Shown here: piece after piece, positions 43,359 to 56,030 of the stretch
How positions within the stretch are numbered: the first letter of the stretch is position 1
Layout: the number at the start of each line of letters is the position of its first letter
Source of the DNA: Strigamia acuminata
Taxonomy: Eukaryota; Arthropoda; Chilopoda; Geophilomorpha; Linotaeniidae
Direction: 5' to 3'
Length of the DNA: 64,000 nt
Assembly (NCBI GenBank): GCA_949358305.1
Contig: OX442323.1
Location: 5,456,001-5,520,000 of the forward strand
Made by a program: the position numbers and the translations under genes
Notes under the pieces: model-generated
Seen by the model: only the letters and a program-made list of their open reading frames with translations
What the model was told of the DNA's origin: nothing
Database searches by the model: none

Positions 43359-43804
43359 ATGGTGACCTGCGTGTGTTTGCTTCTTCTCGTCGTCCCGCTC
43401 ATAAACCCGACAGTCAGCACGGCGTGGGATGCGGGCAAAGTGGCCACGGTTGACGGCAAGAAGGTCATCACTGTCAGTGTCGAAACCTGTGAGGATTTTC
43501 CCACGTTTTGTTTCGATTTTTGCGTTTTTTTGACACGTTTTTATTGCAGCTCGTGCGGATACCGTTCGGGCATCGATGGGTTATTCTTTCAAAGATTTTG
43601 ACGTGTTTATGAATAAGGTGTTTTGTCTTACTAAATGCCAGGACCGGCTTTTTACGCCCAAGCAGAAGGTGCACGTCCAGTGGGACGGAAGTCAAAACGT
43701 TTGTGTTTGCACTTTGGATGATTCGCCACCGGAAGGTGAATTTTTTGGGAAAAAAATATTATTTTTTAATAAAATTATTTTTGTTGTTTTTAGATGCTAA
43801 ATAG
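43359..43804 (+). CDS. Small secreted protein, 108 aa, three exons
   Basis: Exons 43359-43488, 43550-43735 and 43794-43804. Both introns are GT-AG (61 and 58 bp) and phase 1, and the joined frame is 327 nt including the stop. Residues 1-21 form a signal peptide (hydrophobic CVCLLLLVVPLI, then small residues). The mature chain of about 87 residues has four cysteines (69, 73, 95, 97) as CX3C and CXC pairs, enough for two disulfides. It ends in an acidic tail (DDSPPEDAK), of which the last exon supplies only DAK. The third exon codes only three residues plus stop, but the frame, the acceptor ttgtttttag and a downstream AATAAA support the model. I do not recognise the family; an extracellular effector, hormone-like or inhibitor-like role would be guesswork. 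Confidence 0.75.
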
Positions 43805-43867
43805 GAGTTATTTGATGACATTTGTCCTGTTTTTCTTCTTTTTCCCACGTGATTTGTAATGCGCCTT

Positions 43868-43873
43868 AATAAA
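43868..43873 (+). terminator. Poly(A) signal of the 108-residue secreted protein gene
   Basis: AATAAA 64 bp past the stop codon at 43802-43804, in the sense orientation. It supports the three-exon model. Confidence 0.65.
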
Positions 43874-43879
43874 TCTATA

Positions 43880-46800
43880 TTATCTGGTTTTTGTGTGATT
43901 GTGTGGGTCTTGCGGCCGTGTAGGGTCATCCAATGGTTATTGATACGTCCCTTAAGTGTGTTTTGTTACAGCCGCTCGCTTTTTATCTATCTATTATTAT
44001 TTATTTCGCTCTTTTATTGTTTTAGTCGGTGCGAAATCCGTCATTTTGTACGAATTTTGCGCAAACACCTGATGAATATTCACGAGTTGTGTCTTTGATC
44101 GATTTTATAATCTGCGTTGAAGGAATTGGTGGGAAATTTGATTAAAAGAGATTTTTCTTTTTTCCACCATTTTGATTAAATTTTTTTTTTATTTCCTCCA
44201 ATTTGAAATATTCAAATTGATGGAAAGCGAATTCCCGTTTTCGGCTAGGGGTCGCCAACACGCAAGTGTAAACAGAAACGGCTGCATTTGACAGACATTT
44301 ACGGAGGTTGGCAGTGGGTGGGTCGCTGTAATCTGGACGCGTGCCAGCTGCGCGCGCAACATGGGAGCGACGACGAGACGCATCGCCTTCGCCCTTCGGC
44401 ACTATTCCTGGAAGGGACACGTGTTCGGATCCTACCAAAGGGGATTCCGGGCCCCACCCCCTGCGCACGGCGACGAGACCGCATGCGCCACGCCACAAGC
44501 GTCTTGAATTACCGACACCGCGTCTCGGTCGATGCGCGGGGCGCCACTCGCGGCGACACTCGGACTTTATTTGGGGCATCTTCAATCTGTCCATCTTGTC
44601 ACGGTCGCGGTCGTCATGGCGATGGAATGCGGATTTTCGAGGCGGATTGGAAACGCATCACTTTGAAGCGCGCCGCTATTGTGTTGCGCGTCCAGGGGAG
44701 CGTTTCGAACGAGGGGTCGGCTAAAAGTGACCCCGCATCCTTTGCAAAGGGCATCACGTGTGATTAATAGATGCGTGACGGGCTCTGACGCCGGAGCTGC
44801 CATTCACGCGCACAAAGATGATTCGCGCGGACAATGGCGGCCACTCACTGTTATGACAGCCAATGTCGTCAGCTGATGATGCGCGCCCGGGAAGCGCACA
44901 CGTGGCAAACATGTGTCGCGTTTGCTCTTTAAATATAAAAAGAGAGGAATGAAAAATGTTTAATTTATAATTTAATCGTTTAGGTGGAAATCCCGCGCCG
45001 TTTATCAATTTGTGGGATGTGGGCTGAGCTTTTGCACGCGCCATATGCTTTTTTTTATTTATTTATTTTAATTTTATAGAATTTTTGGAAAGATTTTTTA
45101 AATTTTGTGTTAATTGGATGCATCGATTGCGGCTCGTGGGTTTCATCAGCTTAATGTTTGCGTTTTAAATCGAATTATGCATATTTAGTTGCGTTGAAAT
45201 GTTCCAGAAGTTGCAAACATGAGTTAGAAGTTGAGCGAATTGAAAGAGCAGATTTTACAAGAAAAATTAAAATCGATTAAATTTCTGAAGGAAATTTCTT
45301 TCACCCACTTATCATCTCGTGGTATCGGTTCGCCGATAACGTGGAATTTTTTTTTCCCTCCTAGGTTTGTAACGATGATCTTTTTTCCTTTAATCGAATT
45401 ATCCCGTATTAAACGCGCCTCTCAAAGCGGTGAGAGAGAGCGCGCGCCACGTCTTCCGCGGTTGTTCGACGACCCGGTGTCAATACTTGCACGTTAATGT
45501 CGTTAAGTAGGGCCCTTTTCGACGGGGCGATGGAGACGGCAGACGGGTAGAAGTCGCTGATTTTTTCCAGTCGATAAATAAGGCAAATGATGACGAGAGG
45601 GTTGCGAGTTACGACCCTTTTAAAGATGGCGTTAACGCACTTTGCGGAAGCGATGGCGCAAGATGAATGAAAAGATGATATTTTGTTGTAAATTAAAGAG
45701 GAAAGGATTATAATGGGGAGAGAGAGAGAGAAAGAAGGGTGATGAAGGACGGATGTTAGAACGGTTGCGCATTCGCCGTTTGCGCGAGAGAGAGCAAGGG
45801 GATGGGAGTTTTGGATCGATGCCGCCATTTATTCTATTATTTACACAAAAGGAAATCAGATTGCGTTGAATCGGGTTTTGTGTGCGAAAAAAAATGAAGA
45901 ATGGAATAAGGACGGGGCAGGAAAGTTGCGAGTTTTGTTTCTTTTCAGTGTGTGGAGGAAAAGGAAGAGAAAGAGCAAAAATGGATTTTTTTTATTTTTT
46001 ACGGAGTATTTTTTTAATTTTAAAAAGTTGGATTTTGTATTTTTAGACGGGAAATTCGGTCGGAGAAAGAACGAGTTGGTGGAAGAGAGAGAGAAAGTTA
46101 ATGAGGTAAAACTATAATTGCCACGTACGTTTTTCGACGTTAATTTATGGTTTCATCTTCATTAAATGTGAAAACCTTTTTTTCTCTAATTTATTTTTAT
46201 TTCTTCCTTCTAATGAACTGTTTATTTTTTCAACTTCCGGTTCCTTAATGAAAATTTCGAAATTAATTTTTTTTTTTTTTAAAAAAAAAAAGTTTTTCTA
46301 ATCGATGGGAAAGTTTTATAGATTTTCACTTTGGTTTTTCTATTTTTTCTTTGATTTCTCGATCGCACATGTTGCCAAGGTGTTGCATCGCACATTGGGT
46401 TTTGCTCTACTTTGCTAATAATGTGATTTTTTTGGCGCCTCGTCTTCGCCTCTTCTCCATTTTCAGCGGCTGCGCGTTTATGATTAATATGAACGCCAAA
46501 TTAAATCTACTTAGCAGCTTATTTGATTTCTTTGAATTTTCTCGCCAATAAAAATCCTTCGTCGCGACATGTGGCTTAAGTCGTTCAAATGCCACGATAA
46601 GTTTGTTGCGCCTCATCAAAACAAAAGCACTTAGACAACGCGCCGGCAAACACAAACACATGCCGTTTGAAAAATATACCCCCCTACCCGGTTTCCCCTT
46701 TTCCGCCTCGATTTACACGCTCTTCATTATTTTTCGGACCAAAAGGGTTGCGAACGACTAATCAGATATCGCTGGACTTGAGCCTCTTTTGTGTTTGCAC

Positions 46801-49800
46801 CGCAAAACGCGCAATTCAATGAGAAACGAGGGGAAGCGAGAATTAAAAATTAATTAAAAACACGCACATCGTGTCGCAAAACAAAGAAAATGCGCCTGCA
46901 ACTCACAAAACATCGCAATCTTAATTCTTAAAGGATTATTCAATTTTAAAAACACAAAAAAATTGAAATGAAATTTCGAGTTTTGCAACTTCGCGTTGCA
47001 TTCTGGCGTTTGCAACGGGTCAATAAATCGATAGTGTAAGTCGGGATCAATCGGTGAATCCGTGTGAATCTGAGAGTGAGGGGGTTATGACCTCATGGGG
47101 CTATCCGGGTCGTGGGAATTGATGGGTGCATTTAGCCATTGAACGACGCTGCACATTTATTTCGGAGCCAAAGGATTGAGAAACAAAAAAATATTTCAAT
47201 TTTATTTTTTTTATTTTTTTTTATTTTTTTTTATTCCAAAGTTTAAAATGGAGAAAAATAAAAGTTTTTTATGCGCAGAGAAAGAATGGCGCGTATGGGA
47301 GGGGCATTTGGAACATTTGGCTATTTTATCCGCTGCAAAGACGCACATTCCGATGCACGTGCGCGCGCGAGATTTTTCTATTGATTTTCCATTGAGCCGC
47401 ATGCGTCTGTCGAGGCTCGTCGACCCTAAAGTTCATATCTAAATATTAACATGAGTTCGATTTCCTCTCAAGCCTCTTTGCGCCTCCCGCCTTTATTTAT
47501 GGCCTTAATCAGCGGCGGCTCCACGGCATCGCACGAAAACGGTTTGCCTTCTCTAATCCATCTCCGTGCTGTGCCGTGCTGTGCCGTGCCATACCCCCTT
47601 TTTGCTTACCACCTCGAAGCAGGCGAGATAATAAAAAAAGATGAAATTTGATTTTTGTTTACACGTCAGAAAAAGTACAAAGAGGAGAGAAAAAAGAGAT
47701 ATTTGGAATTCCGGCGTTGCAGGCGCTCGTTTCGCGGCTTTTGTTTGCGTGTGGTTGCAACAGATTAGACGAGTGCGGGTGGAAAGGGTTAAACGAAAGC
47801 CTCATCCTCATTCGGCAAATAATAAAAGGCCGCCACACTTATTAGTAGGAATCCCACATGGCCCGCGCACTCTTCTATTGCTCATATTTACGAGGGCAAA
47901 CATTATATGCAAACGCGCTCGCCATAAAGAACGAGTCGAATTGCATTGAGAATCGTTAGAAGTAGACGCGAGAATATGTTTCATCCGTGCATATTGCACG
48001 GTGGGCCATTCCGGAATTGATGGAGTCGTGTAGAATTTGTGTCGGGGTCGTCGGGGGACGGGGCGGGCCATAAATCGACGCATTAATAATGTGTTTGGGG
48101 TAGGGAAAGTCGCAAAGATGGCGCGCCTTTCTTGATGGATGTATAGGGAGAGAGTGGAAGGTGAAAAGTTAATTTATTCGTCGTTTTCACGTGCGCGCGC
48201 AAAGTTTGGGTCGCTGGAGAAGAGAAGAAGATTTAATTCGAGAATGAAATTGGATAGGGAGTTGAACACGCCGGTTATTATTCCGGCAAGTGAAAGGGAG
48301 AAAAGATTGTAATTAAATGGTTGCGGCGAGCGGCGAGTGCGAAATAAGTGGATCGCAGCTTGCTGATGGTAATTTGACAAATACGGATCGAGTTGTTGCT
48401 TAAACCGTGGGTATAATTCCTATTAATTAAAGCATCTGCATGTGTACGCTGCACTGCAGTGATGCTGCCTGATGCACAACGGGGGAGTCCCTGTGGGAGT
48501 TGTACTGAAGGCATCAAAGGGTTCGAGTCGGGGGCTAATGGCATTCGTTACGCTCGCTGCGTCTGCTGCAGACAGCGCATGCGTACACACAGCTGCCAGT
48601 TTTCTGTTAAACCCTAGAAGACAAACAAGAGGAGGATGTCATGGACAAATAAAAAAGGGAATAAAATTTTTTTTTTTTTAAAAAAATATTTTATTATTTT
48701 GTTAAGTTTAATTTTTTGGGTTTTGGAAGAAGATTAATAATATTGTATGGCGAGTGTTTGCAGTTGGGAAATAGTTGGAAAAAGGAAGGAAATCGGATTA
48801 TCGTGCGCGTGTGCCAAGTTGGAGGAATTAATTAAGAGCCAATTATTTTCTCGTTTGCAACCGAGCCCGATGGCAGAAGCAGCTGGAAAAGACATTCCGA
48901 CATCTTCCTCCACCCGCGTCTTTCTTTTACCTTGGATGACACGTCGATTCACGTTTCCTTCTTTTTTTTTTATTTGAGTTTAAATTTTCTGCGGATATGG
49001 AAATGGTTTTCCTTTAAAAAGGGAATAATTAAGGGGGTTGATGACAATCATTTTTTTTTTTTTAATGAAATTTTTTTTTTTTATTGATTTTTTTTTTTTT
49101 ACTTTAAAAGTTTGTGCGAAATGCGGCTCACATCAAAGCTTGAGAAAATCCTTGCCTACGATGAATGTGGTGATGGCTGATCTCCTTTCTTAGCATTTTT
49201 TCGTTTTTTTTTGTGTTTCTGACTTTTCTTTCGTAACTTGACTCGCGCTTGTTGCTCATTAGTGTGACATGGGTTCGTATTTCTATGCCAGGATCAACGA
49301 GAGAAAAGGAAGATGGAAAAAGTGCAAATATTTTTCAACGCGGTTGTTTAAGGACGTTGGAGAAATAATTGAAATGCGTTTTTGTGGATTTTTTTATTGC
49401 GAGTTGCGGTGGACGGCGGTGCGATGCAGGGAAGTTCGTCGGTCGTTTTATTGGCTTGTTTCACGGGGATCTTTTGTTTGAAGCCTCGTTACAACGAAGC
49501 AATTGAGTCGCGTAAAGCGTGGGAGGAATAATCCCTCGTGGGATAGTTGCAAGATATGACCTGTGTGGGATTTACACTTGTGGAATGGATCCCAGTTTGA
49601 TGATGGCCGCCATTATGGGTTATGATGGGGGTGGGGATGGGTCTTTGAGCAAGAGCGCGGGGAGAAATAAATTTTTTTTTTTTTTTTTGGGTTTGATTTA
49701 TCGTTTTTTTATTTTAAAAATAAAAATAAAATAGATGGTAAATGTGGTGAGAATACTAAATAAAAAATATAAATAAATTTGGCTCGTTTTCTCGGGGTTT

Positions 49801-50140
49801 TAATTGTGATTTTTTTCGTAAGAAAATATCGAGTTTATTTTTTTATTTTTTGGGATTGCAATATCTGATAGAAAATACTGCAATGTAATATGTTTTCTGA
49901 GACATTTATCAGTACGAGGAAATTTTTTTTTATTTTTTTGGTGTTGATGTCATAACTTTAGACGCTTTTCCGCCATCTTTGAGCAATTTCTCGAGTCGGA
50001 TGAGTCGAGATTTATGGGCGCGCACACGTAGCAATTTATTGGAAAACATTTTTTCCTGTCATTTTTTTTTATATTATTTTTTTTATTATTTATTTTTAAA
50101 AATAAAATAGAAAAAAAAAATATTTTTTTTTTTATCTACA
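43880..50140. other. Intergenic, no gene recognised
   Basis: Mostly AT-rich DNA with homopolymer runs. 44330-44900 is clearly richer in GC and CpG than its surroundings, with long overlapping open frames on both strands. None of them has a signal, domain or splice support, so it may be a promoter-type GC island of a gene I cannot see. Simple repeats include tgccgtgctg units at about 47566-47590. Confidence 0.5.
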
Positions 50141-50142
50141 AA

Positions 50143-50148
50143 TTTATT
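50143..50148 (-). terminator. Poly(A) signal behind the candidate terminal exon
   Basis: Minus-strand AATAAA, about 82 bp after the TGA at 50230-50232. It is the expected distance for a terminal exon. Confidence 0.45.
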
Positions 50149-50229
50149 TCTTCTCGGTGACCATGAAATACGTCCATAAAACGTCTAAGTCGCTCTTGCA
50201 TTCCTATCTCTCAGCGTACATGTGCACGC

Positions 50230-50516
50230 TCAGGAAGTGATCAGACTTCCAGCTGCTAAAACCCATCTAACTGTCAACACCCACTTTAAAAATGACCGAT
50301 TTCGCTCGGCAATAAAATGCGATGTGATATTCGTAATAAACTTTTCCTCCGACTCCGCGATTAATTTCCAAATCGTGCGAGCTGCGACCATTTTATTTTT
50401 AACGCGAATTTCCACGAATAAATCGTCGTCGCTTGTTGTTCTTTCAGCTTCGGACGTATAAATCACCGCTAAGAGACTCTGTTTGTCTTTAGGGAAATAG
50501 ATTTTCACTTTTTTTC
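50230..50516 (-). CDS. Candidate terminal exon of an unidentified gene (partial)
   Basis: A strong minus-strand acceptor (tttctttcttttttaaag) is followed by an open frame of 95 codons ending in TGA, then AATAAA. Its composition is ordinary protein-like and charged, with little low complexity: it contains KVKIYFPKDKQSLLAVIYTS and VEIRVKNKMVAARTIWKLIA. No membrane segment or known motif is recognisable. The acceptor is phase 1, so at least one upstream exon must exist on the minus strand (higher coordinates). The candidate exon at 52207-52380 is a possible partner, but its donor is phase 0, so another exon would have to lie between. Product unknown. Confidence 0.4.
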
Positions 50517-52206
50517 CTTTAAAAAAGAAAGAAATGCAGATGAGAAAAAAGTGTGAGAAAACACGAAGAAAAAGCTTGGGTGGGCTGTTTTGCACGTGCG
50601 CAGCATGTGGATGCGCTTACAAGATACAGTTGCCATAGAAACATACATTACTTTAAACGTTCGAGGCGTGGAAATAGGATTTTTAGCTCGTAGTTACGGG
50701 TCAGTTTGCTTGATTTTTCAACGTGGGATTAGAACGCCTCGTTTTCGTGTTGAGCGCTCGATGCGCCTTGCATCGCGATGAGACGGACAGCAAAATGGGT
50801 TCCTCAAGGGGACACTTAGCGAATCTGTATATAAAAAAGAAGTTAATCTGATGAAACAAAAAAAAATATTTTTTATTTTTTATTTTTATTTTATTTTTAT
50901 TGCAGCGCGAATAGTTTGTCTTGCTTTGTACCCGCTTGAGCAAACAATTTGTCGGATGCGAGCAAATGTTTTTGCGTCGGTTCGAGGTAATTGTGTTGAG
51001 TGAGGTCATTTATCTGTCAAGAAGAGCTCGGTAAACAGAGCCTTGGCGCACGGCCAAGCAAATGGAATGCACGGGGTCCCGACTGGGGGTTGACGCGGTC
51101 AGGTGCGCTCTTCCTGTAGTCTCGAAACAGCGCTTTTCTCCTTTACTTTTCATTGCTTTTTTCCGTCCACGGTCTCACGAATCGAATCGATTGCGTGTAA
51201 GGTCGCTGGGGTTGGACGAAGCTCGATTGGCCACTCGTCGCAAACGCCTGGACGAAAACATCCCAAAGTTTGCAAAGTTTGGACGAAATACGTTGCCGTG
51301 GAAACGGAAAAATGTTTCGGTAAAGGTCGTGATTGCGCTATTCCTCCCCCGCGCTTTTCTCTAGAGACCCGACGAGGAAATAAACGCTTCTCGTGCCGCC
51401 ACGAGCAGATCGTTGCAAACTGCACCCAAATGGCGCCCGTTTTCGCTGCCATGTTATTATTTACACTCGATGACGACTCGCTAGGGACGCAGTGAGCCGC
51501 GTTTTAATGCAATGTGCAACTAACGAAGTTTGTTTCGCAAGCTGATGAATTCATCTGCATTTGCATACAGATAGACGTTTAGGAGGAAGAAGGAGAAAGA
51601 AATCGTAAATAAAATAAAAAGGCGGGTTTGGGTTAAATGAGTTTGGTGGCTGAGGTTCGTTAAAGAAATTGTGTTGACTCGCTGGAAATTGAAGTTGTGT
51701 GCAGGTAGAAGCAGGTGTCAGCAGCTTTTAGGAGAGTGACCGTGATAGGGGAGATGGGTGTACGTGGGCGAGGCTTGAATGCGTCGACTCGTGGCCGAGG
51801 GACAATCAAACTAAAAGCCCTGGAGAGTTGGCTGGCAATGGACTAATGGACAGCTTTTATTGGATATTGGAGCTCGTTCAAAAGCCGAAAATCCTGGTTT
51901 TCATTCAACACCGAAACCTGTTTGCGAGGAAAAAATTGCAAGTGGGGGTTTTTGAAAATAAATAAAAGAAAAAAAAGATGGATGTAAAAAAAATGTGTGT
52001 AAAGGGAGGGGTTGTAATTGTGGAGTAATGGAGGGCCATAAAGTGGAATTTGAAACGAGTTCAATTTAGAAATGTATGTTTGAAGGGTGTTGAATGAACG
52101 GCCATGAATAATTGACGTGAAACGAAAATATTCCGAATGAAATTCGAGAATTTATTAAAAAATTGGCAAAATAAAATCAATTTCGAGTATTCAAAAATAA
52201 GCTTAC

Positions 52207-52380
52207 ATTGAAATGATATTGCAATGCATTTTGTGTAATATTTTGCTCGGTTTGCAAAACGATGCATGACTTCGTGACCCTTTTGCCACATTGATCGTGG
52301 TAAAACAGGACAACAGCAATAGCATTAAGTGGCAAAATTCTTGCTGCGAATCTCCAGTCTAAGCGAATTTGTGCAGGCAT
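52207..52380 (-). CDS. Candidate first coding exon of an unidentified gene (partial)
   Basis: Minus-strand ATG at 52380 opens 58 codons running to a good donor (CAAT/GTAAGC) at 52207, phase 0. The peptide begins MPAQIRLDWRFAARILPLNA and contains a short hydrophobic stretch (IAVVLF) and two cysteines; it is not low-complexity. I do not recognise it. The gene could continue toward the terminal exon at 50230-50516. Alternatively this is a chance open frame; the evidence is codon composition plus one splice site. Confidence 0.3.
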
Positions 52381-52599
52381 GTCTCGTCTCGTTAATCGAT
52401 TTCCACCCTTCCAACACCCACACTCACACACACACCCGGCTCTCGTTTCTTCTACACCACCTGTAATTGGCAGGATTATGCGAGCCCCTTTTGCTTCGCG
52501 TGTTGACGGTGAGGATTAGTCGCAGTTTGGGCCTCAGACTCTTCGTGTCGTTAGCGACTAAGAACCGCAGGAATGGGTGGAAGAAATCGCGCTAATTTG

Positions 52600-55450
52600 C
52601 ACCCAAACCGTAATATTTTTTCGGGTTTCTCGACGTTTCGCGCGTTTGGTTTCCCTTTTGATCCTTTATCTCGATTCTACGCCCCTTGCCGTGCCCCGCG
52701 CTACCCCTTAAAGCAAATATTTGCGGGTCGCGCGACTCGTTTGCTACTAAGTGGGGGTTTGGAGTGAGATTAGGTGTTAAATGATTTCCGTCCCGTTGCG
52801 TGTGTTTGCCGAGTTGTCGTCGGACGCTTCCTGGATTTGGCGACACGTCCGACGCATTTCGTGTCTTCATTAGGTGTTGTCGCACGCGTGCGAGTTACGC
52901 AAAATGGATAATAATGAAAATGGAAAAGGCGGCTCATTAATCTGGTGCGCAAACAATTGTTTATAACAAGGCGCGCGGTAATTAGCAGTTTTCCTATTTG
53001 TTTTAATCTGGGAAGGAAATCCTAATGAATGGGCGCGCTCGATGAATGGCGCAGTGTTTCTTGGCTTTTGTAAATAAGAAATGAGTGATGCAGTTTTGCG
53101 AGATAATGAAATGACTGATGATGATTATGATGATTATGAGGGGATGGCGGCGCGAGATTGAGAAGGAAGCGACGCAAAGTGTCTTTATTTCACCTGTTTA
53201 GGACAGAAATGTGAGAAAAAAGGGAAATAAAAATAAAAATAAATAGAAAATAATTTGTTAATTAAATATCGATGGTTGAGTTGTCTGGTAATGGTTAACG
53301 TCTTATTTCTCGCACTCGTTTCTATGGTTACATCGTGTTCCGTATCTGCGATGCGCATTTTCCCACTCGGTCGCATTGAATGGCCACTGGGGGATTGTTT
53401 GAGATTCTCTCGTAATGATTTTTATCAAGGCAGTTAATAACAACAAAATTGGATCAAATGTAGACTAGGTAATTTGGCGCAGCCTCCCTCCCTGCCCCTA
53501 TCGTCAATGCAACGCAACGCAACGCAACACTCCCTTCCTTCCCCCTCTGATCCCACAGGAGGAACAATTGAAGGCGCAGATAGGTTTGATGGTAAAACAT
53601 TTCATTCTTTCTTCCCTTTATGGGTTGCGCATCTCTTCTCTTACCTATAGCTAACATACCCCGTTCGTGTCCTCAATTTTTTTCTCCGTTTTTATGATGA
53701 GACCGTCTTCAATTTGTGGATAAATGCGTTTCATTGCGCGCGTTTTATTGCACGCGTTAAGCGCATCGCTGGCCTTCAGCTCCGGATTCTCCCCATCGTA
53801 TAATGGGTGCGAAGGGAAGCCTCGCTTCAACCAAAGGGGATTACGCTTAATTTCAGCCTGGTTTCCTGGCTTGGCAGCTGTCGCCTGGAGTTCTCCATTC
53901 TCCATTCGACTCTCGCTGCTCCCTGCCGTGCGAGGGCGAGGGCGGGGAGTTTTCGGGTTACAGTAGGAGCGGAACGAGTGTGCAGTTTTGTATAATAAAG
54001 GTAACTATACCGCGAGTCCAAGTCGATGGGAATTTGACGGGGAAAGGAAGTTTGGGATTGGGCTCAGGTGCGTGGCGGGGCTTGTTATTTGCACTCGGCT
54101 GGTTTCGAGATGAGCGAACCGTGCTCGATGACTTGCAACGATTTAGTTGAATTGATGACACCTTATTCGTGCTCCTAATCCCGAGTTGTGAGTTCATTTG
54201 TCTTGTACTAATGAAGCGCTTTGCAATTGCGACGTGGAAAGAAAGTGTTAAGGGAGGTAGGGCGGACGTTTGCAGCGCGATTAATCAATCCGACTGCAAA
54301 AGGCACGTGTTGGTTGGTGTGCAAAACAGATTCGGGAAAGAGCTGCTTTGCACTTGTTGCCATGGCAACTCGAGGCTAATATCAAGGGCTAACTAATTCT
54401 TTTCCGATATACGTTTGTATCTTGAGGATTTTTTTTTTTTTTTTTTTTTTTGAGAAGGTCGAGGGGAAGGGGTTTGATTTTTGGAACAGGGAAAGCAGGG
54501 ACCGATAAGGGATTTGTTTAAGTGTTGGTTTTCTGTTGGCTCACCAGAGGGAAGCAAGGTATAGGACGGAGCATGTTGGTAAATCCTCGTTGATGACACG
54601 TTGGTTCTGCGAATTCGAAATCGGTTCTTGAAACTCAAGTTGTAATAAAATGTAATCTGAGTTTGACACGTTTAATTAGTGCGATAAAATTTAAAGATGT
54701 GTTGTTTTAGTAAGCGCATACACCGGTCTAAATGTCTAAATTTTACGTTTAGACTGATGTACGTTTTTTTCCCGTAGTTCATTTTCGACGAGGAGATTCA
54801 ATTTGCTTAATTTGGAAAATTGAAAGAAAGTGCACTTTCGTATTCAAATTTCATATTTTATTTCCAAATTCTTAATTTTGTTTAACATCAAAATTAGAAG
54901 TTGTAAAAAGGATTTTTATGCGCGATTTGTCGAAGTGACATTAAATGCCATAAATGTTAACTGCTCTTACTTAATTTATTTTTCCTTCGTCTATGATATT
55001 TTTTTCAATATCGAATGCGCTGCACATGCTCGAAATGTATCTTGTGCCTATTCTTAGTTTACCGTAATGTAGCAATGAAAATAGATTAGCCAAAATAATG
55101 GTAATTGAAAAAAAGGGAGGCTTGATTAAGGGTGTGATTCATCAAGGCGTCTGTTACACTTAATTAAGATGCGATTGCAACTACTCCCCACAAATATCTC
55201 TGCTGGACCCTTAGATATGGCCTAATAAAACACACGTGCGCCTACCAAATGTTTGACGCTCGTGTCATTAAATTTTATAGCTGACCTGGTCACGCTTTGA
55301 TGCATTCCCTCGATCTTGTGTCGGAATTCACTATTGACTTTATCATTACGAAAACACTTCATATATTGCTAGCGAGCGCATTAAATTTGCATTTTATTTG
55401 ACTAAAAAAATTCATAAAATTCGTACAAAAAAATTTCAGCGTTGCTCGAA
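52600..55450. other. Intergenic, no gene recognised
   Basis: Holds a gcaac pentamer microsatellite at about 53510-53535, the X-box at 54356 and a 22-base poly(T) at about 54430. The many overlapping open frames at 53.4-54.3 kb have no supporting signals. Confidence 0.5.
54356..54369. promoter_or_regulatory. RFX X-box match GTTGCCATGGCAAC
   Basis: A perfect palindromic X-box (GTNRCC-N2-RGYAAC), the strongest of the three in the window. No recognised gene start is adjacent. Confidence 0.4.
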
Positions 55451-55457
55451 ACATATG

Positions 55458-55633
55458 CAGTCGAAACTCTTTATAACGAATCGCGATATAACGAATTATT
55501 GATATAACGAATACCTGAATAAATAGCCGGTTTGGTTGGCTGGCCGTAGAACACCACGTTAAAAAATTTCGATATAACGATTTCTCGTTGTAACGAATCG
55601 ATTTTTGCGATTCGTTATAAAGAGTTTCGACTG
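55458..55633. mobile_element. 176-bp MITE with perfect 27-bp terminal inverted repeats
   Basis: 55458-55484 and 55607-55633 are exact inverted copies, beginning CAGTCGAAACTCTTTATAAC. Subterminal gatataacga repeats follow inside each arm. The CAGTCGAA...TATAACGAA style is typical of non-autonomous pogo/Tc1-mariner elements. A TA follows the right end; the left flank is TATG, so the target duplication is not clean. It encodes nothing. Identical ends suggest a relatively young insertion. Confidence 0.85.
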
Positions 55634-56030
55634 TATTTTTGCTTTTGTTCTCAGTTGAGGTTATTTGTCTGGATTATCTGGAATTTGTGCTTTAGTTGCT
55701 GTGAAAATAAGTTCAATTATGTGTGGTTGTTGTATTTTACCTATTTCTTTTTTTCGATATTCCGATAATTAAGTTTGTATTTTTATATCACTTGATCTTT
55801 ATATACATGTATACTAGTAATGTACTATTGTTCTTGTAGCCTTGTTCTTGAAAGAGAATTAAATTTATAATATTATTATTTATATTGGGAACTGCTGGCA
55901 CAGTGAGATTTTTCCTTTTCGTAGGTGTTTGGTTGAGGTTTTCTTCACTTCCTTCTCTTCTGGATGAGTTTCTATGCTTCTTTTTGTTGTTCTGCCAATT
56001 CTTTTAATCTTTCCACCTTATTTAAACTTA

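Noticed and set aside
44142-44767. 150- and 159-codon overlapping frames on opposite strands
   Set aside because: Explained by high GC content lowering stop frequency; no motif, signal peptide or splice support.
48470-48540. Possible tRNA 3' half (gggttcgagtc)
   Set aside because: No matching 5' half or acceptor stem.
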